From positions 1 through 12,265 of the forward strand of contig JALQUQ010000052.1 of NCBI GenBank assembly GCA_023263735.1: 12,265 nt of DNA, given 5' to 3'. The position numbers and the translations under genes were made by a program. Shown here piece after piece: positions 6,999 to 12,265 of this stretch. Every line of letters begins with the position of its first letter. Within the stretch, counting starts at the first letter, position 1. The DNA comes from Paracoccaceae bacterium. GTDB taxonomy: Bacteria > Pseudomonadota > Alphaproteobacteria > Rhodobacterales > Rhodobacteraceae. The notes beneath the pieces were generated by a model. That model was not told the origin of the DNA. It did not search any database and saw only the letters and a program-made list of their open reading frames with translations.

Positions 6999-7876
6999 TT
7001 GCGTCCCCCCGCCAGGCGCAGAAGTTGAAATTGCAGGACCGAGACAACGACGACCAGCACGAAAAGCGTGACGGCCACGGCGGCGGCGCGGCCGCCCTGG
7101 TCTTGCTGGAACGCGCGTTGAAAGACGTAGTAGACCAGAACCATGTTGTCGTTCGGGCGTCCGCCTTGGGAAAACAGGTAAACCTGGTCAAAGATCTTCA
7201 GTTGCGCGATGAGCTGGATCGTGAAGACAAGGCTGGTCACCGGCCAGAGCAGGGGCCAGGTGATCCGGCGAAAGGTCGTCCAGCGGCCGGCATTGTCCAG
7301 CGCGGCGGCCTCATAGATCTCGGGCGGGATCGCACGCAGCCCGGCCAGAAAGAGCAGGATCGAAAATCCTGCGGTCCACCAGATCGTCACCACGCCGACG
7401 GCGGGCATGAACCAGTCGCGGGTCTTCATGATCGGGATGCGGTCCAGGCCCAAAAGGTCAAGGACATGCATCAGGATGCCGAACTGGAAGTTCAGCACCC
7501 AGTCCCAGATCAGATAGACCACGGAGACAGGCAGGATATAGGGCAGGAAAAACAGCGCCAGAATGGCCGCCTGCAGCCTGCCCTTCAACCGAGAGACGCC
7601 AAGCGCGATCAACAGCGCCACGATCGTGCCGGGCAGAACCGTCAAAAGAACGAAATAGGCGGTGTTCCAGGCGGCGGTGCGGAAGCGGGGGTCAGTGTCG
7701 AGCCGGGTATAATTGTCGAGGCCCACCCATTCTCCAGACCCGATCAGCGGCGCGTCAGTGAATGAAATGCCGAACATCTGGATCGTGGGCCAGACAAAGA
7801 CCAAGAGATAGATGGCAAGGAACGGCGCCACCAGAACGGCAGCAACAAGGGCATCCTTGCGGCGGTTGGTCAGCAT
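6995..7876 (-). CDS. CUT1 sugar ABC permease, MalF type
   Basis: 293 residues. Partner permease of the MalG-type subunit, with six predicted membrane segments starting at about 9-31 (ALVAAVLVAPFLAIYLLVFVW), the usual short form lacking the long periplasmic loop of E. coli MalF. The EAA loop reads EIYEAAALDNAGRWTTFRRITWPLL. The ATG at 7876 has GGGGA about 6 nt upstream. The gene lies 62 nt downstream of the binding-protein gene, with an intercistronic stem-loop in the gap. With the second permease, the binding protein and the convergent ATPase it makes a complete importer. Confidence 0.95.
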   Translation of the reverse strand: MLTNRRKDALVAAVLVAPFLAIYLLVFVWPTIQMFGISFTDAPLIGSGEWVGLDNYTRLDTDPRFRTAAWNTAYFVLLTVLPGTIVALLIALGVSRLKGRLQAAILALFFLPYILPVSVVYLIWDWVLNFQFGILMHVLDLLGLDRIPIMKTRDWFMPAVGVVTIWWTAGFSILLFLAGLRAIPPEIYEAAALDNAGRWTTFRRITWPLLWPVTSLVFTIQLIAQLKIFDQVYLFSQGGRPNDNMVLVYYVFQRAFQQDQGGRAAAVAVTLFVLVVVVSVLQFQLLRLAGGRK

Positions 7877-7894
7877 GGCATATCCCCAAAATTT

Positions 7895-7925
7895 CCGGGC
7901 TGCACGGCAGGGTCATGCAGCCCGG
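7895..7925 (-). terminator. Intercistronic stem-loop between binding protein and permease genes
   Basis: Perfect 10-bp stem CCGGGCTGCA (7895-7904) / TGCAGCCCGG (7916-7925) with an 11-nt loop, followed in the - direction by AAATTTT. It begins 14 nt after the solute-binding protein stop. Such structures in ABC operons act as partial terminators or 3' stabilisers, giving more binding protein than permease; that role is inferred here. Confidence 0.65.
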
Positions 7926-7938
7926 AGGGTGGTCAGGC

Positions 7939-9210
7939 TTAGAGCGCGTTCAGCTCTTCCTTGATCGACTCCACGGCTTCGGCCGGGTCCATCTCGCCGT
8001 TCAGCGTTGGCACGAAATAGGTCGACATCACGTCGAAGATCGGCCCGGCAACGCCCGCAAGCGGGGATTTCGGATCAAAGATCATGTTGGCCGTCAGGCT
8101 TGAATAGGTCGCGTTCGGCTCCATCGCAATATAGTCGGGCGAGGCGACAACCGCGCCATTCGCCGGGATATGGCCGGCGGTGGCCCAGAAGAGCGAGTTC
8201 TTCGACATCCAGGACATGACCTCCAGAACCGCGGCGCGCTTTGCGGCGGGCATCTCCTTGCCTTGGTTCGCAGGGATCGCAAAGGCATGGCTGTCGGCAT
8301 AGGTCGCGGGCTTGTCAAAGATCACCGGCAGTTCGACGGCCCCCCAGTTGAAGAGCTTTCCCTGAGCATTGAGGTCGGTCATCGTCGGCACTTCCCAGAC
8401 GCCATTGATCATCATCGCCGCTTCGCCGCTGGTAAACAGCGCGACGGTGGCCGGATAGTCGGTGTAGGTCGATTGCAGACCCGCCTTTGTCCAGTCGGCC
8501 AGAACCCCAAGCGCGTTTGCCAGCTTTGCCCCATTGTCCCCGGCCAGGAATTCGCCATCGGTCATCAACGCGCCATTCTGCTGGCCCATCAGCGAATAGA
8601 TGGTGCGGAACATGAAGTTGCCGTCGGCGGTCACGCTGCCCAGCGGGAATTTGACCCCACTGTCCTTCAGCGCCTGCAGGGTGGCGGTAAAGCCGTCGCG
8701 GCTGTCCAGCCCCTTGGGCTTGCCGGTTTCGTCCAGCATCCCGGCTTTTTCCAGCAGGTCCTTGTTGTAATAAAGGACGATCGGATGGGTATCGAGCGGG
8801 ACGGCATATTGCTTGCCCTCCATCGTCACCGCGTCCCAGGTCGCGGGCGCGAAATCGGCCGAAGACAGGCCCATCGCCGTCCAGTCATCGGCGGTGAGTT
8901 CCTGCAAGACGCCCTGCTTGACGGCCAAGGGGATCCGGCTTGCGTGATAGGTCATGATGTCTGGCGCCTCGCCGACGGCGGCCGAGGTCTGGACCTTGGC
9001 ATAAAAGGGCGTGCCCCATTCCAGCGTGGTCGCATCGATCTTGATCGCGCCAGAATGGGCGGTGTTGAAGTCCTCGATCATCTTCTTCATCCGCACGCCG
9101 TCACCGCCGCCCAGAAAATCCCACCAGACCACGGTCTCTTCCGCCTGTGCGACCCCGGCAAAACCGATGGTGGCGACGATGGCGGTTTTCAGCATTCCCC
9201 TTACAGTCAT
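7939..9210 (-). CDS. Periplasmic solute-binding protein of the sugar ABC importer (family 1, CUT1)
   Basis: 423 residues. N-terminal Sec signal peptide MTVRGMLKTAIVATIGFAGVAQA, with likely cleavage after residue 23 (AQA|EE); there is no lipobox Cys, so a soluble periplasmic protein. The mature part begins TVVWWDFLGGGDG and shows the usual family-1 features: APDIMTYHASRIP, GKQYAVPLDTHPIVLYYNKDLLEKAG and FTSGEAAMMINGVWE. The ATG at 9210 is supported by an AGGGAGGAAA ribosome site. It binds the sugar and delivers it to the two permeases encoded downstream. The abfA gene immediately upstream suggests an arabinose-containing oligosaccharide as ligand, but this fold does not reveal specificity. A 19-bp palindrome (9261-9279) and a small 5-bp hairpin (9228-9242) lie in its leader. 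Confidence 0.95.
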   Translation of the reverse strand: MTVRGMLKTAIVATIGFAGVAQAEETVVWWDFLGGGDGVRMKKMIEDFNTAHSGAIKIDATTLEWGTPFYAKVQTSAAVGEAPDIMTYHASRIPLAVKQGVLQELTADDWTAMGLSSADFAPATWDAVTMEGKQYAVPLDTHPIVLYYNKDLLEKAGMLDETGKPKGLDSRDGFTATLQALKDSGVKFPLGSVTADGNFMFRTIYSLMGQQNGALMTDGEFLAGDNGAKLANALGVLADWTKAGLQSTYTDYPATVALFTSGEAAMMINGVWEVPTMTDLNAQGKLFNWGAVELPVIFDKPATYADSHAFAIPANQGKEMPAAKRAAVLEVMSWMSKNSLFWATAGHIPANGAVVASPDYIAMEPNATYSSLTANMIFDPKSPLAGVAGPIFDVMSTYFVPTLNGEMDPAEAVESIKEELNAL

Positions 9211-9260
9211 CTTTTCCTCCCTTTTGCCGGCGTGGTTCGCCGTGTTCTCCGCAGAAATAC

Positions 9261-9279
9261 GTATCCGATCACCGGATAC
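9261..9279. repeat. 19-bp inverted repeat before the solute-binding protein gene
   Basis: GTATCCG (9261-9267), 5-nt spacer ATCAC, CGGATAC (9273-9279): a perfect 7-bp dyad. It abuts the abfA stop codon (9280-9282) and lies about 50 nt before the binding-protein ATG. It could be an operator for an internal promoter or a small transcript hairpin; the low GC of the arms and lack of a T-run favour a protein-binding site. Confidence 0.55.
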
Positions 9280-10785
9280 TTAAAGGCCCACCCGGATCAT
9301 CGAGTAGGAATGTGGCGGCAGGGTCAGGTGCAGCCCTTTGCCTGCCAGTTTGGCCCCGCTGCCCTTTTGTGGGGCGACGGTGTCGGGATTGGTCTTGGAA
9401 TTGCGCGCCTCAAGATCTGCATGCTTGAGGAGCGTGTGGTCCACGGTCCGGGCCGCAAAGCCGTCAAGGGCGAGGTCGACCTCCATTGGCTCCTCTCCAT
9501 TGCGGTTGATCGCAAAGAAGGTGAGCGTGCCCGCGTCGTCGTTCCTGACCCCTGCAATATCGAGCCAGGGGACGCCTGCAGCGGCATCGGCGTCATAGCA
9601 GGGCACCTCGACCGCCAGCTGCATGGCGGTGCCGCGCCCATGTTTCGAGGCGAAGAGGAAGGGCCAATAGATCGTCTGCCGCCAGGCCGGGCCGCCCGGT
9701 TCGGTCATGATCGGGGCGATCACATTCACAAGCTGCGCGATGCAGGCGATCTTCACCACATCGGCGCGGCGGATAAAGGTGTTCAGGATGCAGCCAACCT
9801 GCAGGACGTCTTCGAAATTGTACTGATCTTCCAGAAGAACCGGGGCCTCGGGCCAATCCCAGCTGCGCATCCGCTCGGCATCGGCCTTGCGTTCGTGATA
9901 CCAGACGTTCCATTCGTCGAAGGAAATCGTCACCTGCCGTTTTGACCGCTTCTTGGCCTTCACATAGTCGATGATGCCCGCCACAGTGCCGATATAGGTG
10001 TCAAGTTTCTGCGGCAAGGCAAGGAATTCATTGGAATTCTTTTCATAGTTCTCGAAATACATATGCAGGCTGATGTGGTCGACCTGATCGTAGGTTTCCT
10101 CCAGCACCGTTGCCTCCCATTGCGGATAGGTCGGCATGTTGGAATGGGACGATCCACAGACCACCAGCTCCAGCGTCGGGTCGAAGCCGCGCAGCGCCTT
10201 GGCGGTTTCGTTCGCCAGATGGCCATACTCCCGGGCGGTCTTGTGGCCCACCTGCCAAGGCCCGTCCATCTCGTTTCCAAGACACCAGAGGCGGCAGTTC
10301 CACGGGTCCTTGCGGCCGTTTTTCGCGCGAAGGTCTGACCAATAGGTCCCGCCCTTGTGGTTCACATATTCGACAAAGGCCCGCGCCTCATCCAGCCCCC
10401 GCGAGCCGAGATTGACGGCCAGCATCATCTCGGTCCCGGCCTTTTCAGCCCAGTCGGCAAATTCGTGGATGCCAACCTGATTGGTCTCGGTCGTGCGCCA
10501 GGCAAGATCAAGGCGTTTGGGGCGTTGGTCCTTGGGGCCGATCCCATCCTCCCAGTTATACGCCGAAACGAAGTTGCCGCCGGGATAGCGGCAGATGGGT
10601 GTGTCGATGGCGCGGACAAGGTCGATCACGTCCCGACGCATGCCTTCGGCATCGGCGGTCGGATGGCCGGGTTCGTAGATCCCGGTATAGACCGCCCGAC
10701 CGAGGTGTTCGAGGAACGAGCCATAAAGCCGCTTGTCGATATCGGCGATCGTATAGGCGCTGTGCGCGGTGACCCTGGCCTTCAT
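9280..10785 (-). CDS. abfA: Intracellular exo-alpha-L-arabinofuranosidase, GH51
   Basis: 501 residues. It removes terminal alpha-L-arabinofuranosyl units from arabinan or arabinoxylan oligosaccharides (EC 3.2.1.55). The ATG at 10785 is chosen because GGGAGG lies 4 nt upstream; the frame is open 33 nt further but without a ribosome site. The N-terminal strand IDKRLYGSFLEHLGRAVYTGIY and the substrate-pocket motif RYPGGNFVSAYNWEDGIGP (about 66-84) are classic GH51. The acid/base is Glu172 in LGNEMDGPWQ, and the nucleophile Glu291 in ISFDEWNVWY, matching the pair and spacing known for Geobacillus AbfA (E175/E294). A C-terminal beta-sandwich ends the protein. Length is typical. No signal peptide, so it acts on imported oligosaccharides in the cytoplasm. 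It sits between the regulator and the importer genes. Confidence 0.97.
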   Translation of the reverse strand: MKARVTAHSAYTIADIDKRLYGSFLEHLGRAVYTGIYEPGHPTADAEGMRRDVIDLVRAIDTPICRYPGGNFVSAYNWEDGIGPKDQRPKRLDLAWRTTETNQVGIHEFADWAEKAGTEMMLAVNLGSRGLDEARAFVEYVNHKGGTYWSDLRAKNGRKDPWNCRLWCLGNEMDGPWQVGHKTAREYGHLANETAKALRGFDPTLELVVCGSSHSNMPTYPQWEATVLEETYDQVDHISLHMYFENYEKNSNEFLALPQKLDTYIGTVAGIIDYVKAKKRSKRQVTISFDEWNVWYHERKADAERMRSWDWPEAPVLLEDQYNFEDVLQVGCILNTFIRRADVVKIACIAQLVNVIAPIMTEPGGPAWRQTIYWPFLFASKHGRGTAMQLAVEVPCYDADAAAGVPWLDIAGVRNDDAGTLTFFAINRNGEEPMEVDLALDGFAARTVDHTLLKHADLEARNSKTNPDTVAPQKGSGAKLAGKGLHLTLPPHSYSMIRVGL

Positions 10786-10818
10786 CTTTCCTCCCGTCCG
10801 GATGATGTGCATCGGCAC

Positions 10819-10858
10819 TTCCGGTCTGTACCAGAATTTCAGGTATAGTTTGCCGGAA
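10819..10858. promoter_or_regulatory. Nested inverted repeats upstream of abfA
   Basis: The 108-nt gap between regulator and abfA holds ACCAGAATTTCAGGT (10830-10844), a 15-bp dyad with one mismatched pair, flanked by TTCCGG (10819-10824) and its complement CCGGAA (10853-10858). It lies 45-60 nt before the abfA ATG. On - a TTGACC (-35-like) and an AACTAT/TATACC (-10-like) surround it at poor spacing. This may be an operator with a second promoter, so abfA need not depend only on readthrough from the regulator gene. Confidence 0.45.
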
Positions 10859-10893
10859 TGACAGAGTCGGTCAAGCGAAAAGGTGGAGCGGCC

Positions 10894-11820
10894 TCAGCCG
10901 CGCAAAAGCCGAAGGGTGATGTCTTGATCGTGGTTGCCGAAGCCGCGCCCAAAGATGTTCATGCCGCCGGGATGTCGCGCATCGTCCTTGACCCCGATCC
11001 GCACCCGGATCGAGCGGTGGTCGTTCAGTTCCAGATCGCTGAGCGCGCAGTCCGACACCCGCTTGCCATCCAGGAATGTGCCGGTTGCCGTCACTTCCCA
11101 ATGCTTCAGATCGCCATATTGCGACCCGGCCAGTTTCCACCAGTCGGGCGTGTATTTGCCCCGCTTGTCGCCATAATCGCCCGGCGATGTCCATGTGCCG
11201 ATCTCATGGCCGTTGATCGTCACCGTGATGTCCGAGGGCCAGTCTTTCGAGGTGCCCGGAACTTCGGAAGACATTTCCATCAACACTTCGACCGATTTGA
11301 CCGGCGTACCGGCAAGCTTGGCATTGTTGGGAAACTGGTATTCGACAAAACCCCTTGTAAACCAAAGCAGTCCGGCGCGCATGCGGTCGGGATCAAGAAA
11401 GGTATCGGGCACATCAAGCAGCCCGATCACCCCCTCGGGAGAGCACAGGCCACAGGGCGCGGACACTTCGCAGCGGGTATAAAGGCCGATCGGCATCGAC
11501 ACGTCGATCGCATCGGACGGCTGCGCGGGCGGCCGCTCTTTGAAGGCAATCAGCAGTTCGGTAAAGGTGGACAGGCAGATTTTCTGGCTGCCCTTCCGCC
11601 CCTTTTCCGACCGCGTCTGCACCAGACCCACGTCGACCAAGATCTGAATATTCGACGAAACCGTTGACTGCGGAAGGTCCAGATCTTCTGAAATCTGGTT
11701 GACGTTGCGGGGGCCTCCCCGCGTCAGATGGTCAAGAATGCGGGCGCGGACTTCGCTGGCAAGACTGCGTAGAATGTCCTGGCGTTCCAGGGGATCAACA
11801 ACAAGAATCTGATTTGTCAT
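10894..11820 (-). CDS. ArsR-like winged-helix transcriptional regulator with large C-terminal putative ligand domain
   Basis: 308 residues. An N-terminal winged helix-turn-helix (about 12-80) contains NQISEDLDLPQSTVSSNIQILVDVGLV, the ArsR/HTH_20 pattern. The remaining ~225 residues form a beta-rich domain with the marks EYQFPNN, DWPSDITVTINGHEIGTWTSPGDYGDKRG and a C-terminal VRIGVKDDARHPGGMNIFG. From memory this matches a family (COG4189-like) common in Firmicutes near carbohydrate genes. The domain looks like a sugar-binding jelly roll, which is an inference. Three cysteines at 117, 123 and 126 (C-x5-C-x2-C) could bind metal or simply be structural. The ATG at 11820 has only a weak ribosome site. 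It is the first gene of the arabinoside operon, with a dyad in its own promoter region, so autoregulation is likely. Repressor or activator cannot be told. Confidence 0.88.
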   Translation of the reverse strand: MTNQILVVDPLERQDILRSLASEVRARILDHLTRGGPRNVNQISEDLDLPQSTVSSNIQILVDVGLVQTRSEKGRKGSQKICLSTFTELLIAFKERPPAQPSDAIDVSMPIGLYTRCEVSAPCGLCSPEGVIGLLDVPDTFLDPDRMRAGLLWFTRGFVEYQFPNNAKLAGTPVKSVEVLMEMSSEVPGTSKDWPSDITVTINGHEIGTWTSPGDYGDKRGKYTPDWWKLAGSQYGDLKHWEVTATGTFLDGKRVSDCALSDLELNDHRSIRVRIGVKDDARHPGGMNIFGRGFGNHDQDITLRLLRG

Positions 11821-11833
11821 GGCATCACGGTTT

Positions 11834-11856
11834 CTGATATGACGGATTTGTATCAG
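11834..11856. promoter_or_regulatory. Operator-like dyad upstream of the regulator gene
   Basis: CTGATA (11834-11839) and TATCAG (11851-11856) form a perfect 6-bp dyad with an 11-nt spacer, centred about 25 nt before the regulator ATG (11820, - strand). The arms are AT-rich against a GC-rich background. The extended left half TCTGATAT recurs in the ATPase promoter. It is a candidate autoregulatory operator. Confidence 0.55.
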
Positions 11857-12139
11857 GAACTTCGATGCAAATAAAGCGGGTCACACCGGGGGCCCCGTCA
11901 ACACCGGGGACTTGGTCCATGGGCTACGCAGGTGCGGACCGATCTTCGCCTCGCCCTTCCCACCGCCAAGGAAACGCCCCGGGCCGCCGGAAACCCCAAA
12001 GCCCACTGCTGCCAAATGGCCAGGCTTCCGGGCGGACGAGACGGCACTGCCCCTCCCACGACCTGCTGACGAGCCGGAGTGCCCAAGCCTTTCTGGAACC
12101 AGTGGACCTCAGTCCTTGAGCGGATGCTGAGCCGTCCCC
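11857..12139. other. Intergenic stretch with no supported gene
   Basis: About 280 nt between the regulator promoter and the ribbon-helix-helix gene. Short open frames exist on both strands but have low-complexity Pro/Arg/Ser-rich products, no ribosome sites and no recognisable family. The only structure seen is a near-direct repeat, GTCACACCGGGG (11880-11891) and GTCAACACCGGGG (11897-11909), and a weak hairpin CTGAG/CTCAG at about 12127-12143, which overlaps the 3' end of the neighbouring gene. A structured RNA or a gene remnant cannot be excluded. Confidence 0.5.
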
Positions 12140-12265
12140 TCAGTTTTCCTGTTTAGCCTGCCAGTCGAGGAGAACCCGCCGGATGACCTCCTGACGGGTT
12201 GGCATTTCAGGGTCGGCGCGACGTGCATCGTCAAGTGCCGCGATCAACTCGCGCGGCAGCCTCAC
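12140..12265 (-). CDS. Small ribbon-helix-helix (CopG/Arc-type) DNA-binding protein, 5'-truncated
   Basis: Forty-one residues plus stop are visible, entering from the right window edge: VRLPRELIAALDDARRADP, then EMPTRQEVIRRVLLDWQAKQ and a terminal EN. The pattern fits the ribbon-helix-helix fold: a beta strand (VRLP), helix A (RELIAALDDARR), a PTR/S turn and helix B (RQEVIRRVLLDWQAKQ). The GTG at 12263-12265 might be the start, but a strand usually carries a few residues before VRLP, so the gene probably continues beyond the window. Such proteins act as small repressors, often as antitoxins or plasmid-type regulators. No partner toxin is visible on this side, since the gene's downstream flank is the unexplained stretch. 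Function is otherwise unknown. Confidence 0.7.
   Translation of the reverse strand: MRLPRELIAALDDARRADPEMPTRQEVIRRVLLDWQAKQEN

Noticed and set aside
8170..9945. 591-residue + frame across the binding-protein and abfA genes
   Set aside because: It crosses two clearly coding - strand genes and has no family features or ribosome site.
11865..12119. Small + frame (84 residues) in the right-hand gap
   Set aside because: Ser/Pro/Arg-rich product with no domain and no ribosome site; competing frames of similar length exist on both strands.
11881..12120. Possible SRP, RNase P or 6S RNA gene in the right-hand gap
   Set aside because: The conserved core motifs I would expect for SRP RNA and RNase P RNA are not present, and 6S cannot be recognised by eye here; no gene context supports any of them.
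12127..12151. CTGAG/CTCAG hairpin followed by TTTT on + as an intrinsic terminator
   Set aside because: Stem is only 5 bp, no + strand gene precedes it, and it overlaps the end of the ribbon-helix-helix coding sequence.

Overview
The window is GC-rich throughout, with densely packed genes and many long spurious antisense reading frames. The protein families (a DctB/DctD-like two-component pair, an OFA-family transporter, a CUT1 sugar ABC system) suggest an alphaproteobacterium, probably of the Rhodobacterales/Paracoccaceae type. That placement is an inference from gene content and composition, since no rRNA or other phylogenetic marker is present.

Left block, 1-4882, all on +. The 3' part of a sigma-54-dependent response regulator overlaps by 8 nt a membrane histidine kinase with a periplasmic sensor domain. 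A 223-nt gap then carries two near-identical dyads (GACA-N3-TGTC) exactly 21 bp apart, and a -24/-12 type promoter about 70-90 bp downstream of them. Next comes an oxalate/formate-antiporter-family (OFA) MFS transporter closed by an 11-bp stem-loop. The simplest reading is a substrate-sensing circuit: kinase -> enhancer-binding regulator -> sigma-54 promoter -> monocarboxylate or dicarboxylate transporter. The transporter carries a C-terminal extra helix that looks like a fused copy of the small partner protein seen next to other OFA transporters.

Middle and right block, 4883-11860. This is an arabinoside uptake and hydrolysis locus. On -, reading from 11820 downwards, are a winged-helix regulator with a large C-terminal putative ligand domain, an intracellular GH51 alpha-L-arabinofuranosidase (abfA), a periplasmic solute-binding protein, and two MalF/MalG-type permeases that overlap by 4 nt. 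The matching MsmK/UgpC-type ATPase is on + with its own promoter and converges on the permeases. The regulator promoter and the gaps before abfA and the binding protein each hold an inverted repeat. The ATPase promoter shares an 8-nt half-site with the dyad in front of the regulator. An intercistronic stem-loop follows the binding-protein gene. The genes likely act together: oligosaccharides bearing arabinofuranose are imported intact and cleaved in the cytoplasm, under control of the ArsR-like regulator.

Right edge, 11857-12265. About 280 nt without a convincing gene is followed by the 3' end of a small ribbon-helix-helix protein gene on -, cut by the window end. No tRNA, rRNA, CRISPR array, insertion sequence or integrase was recognised.
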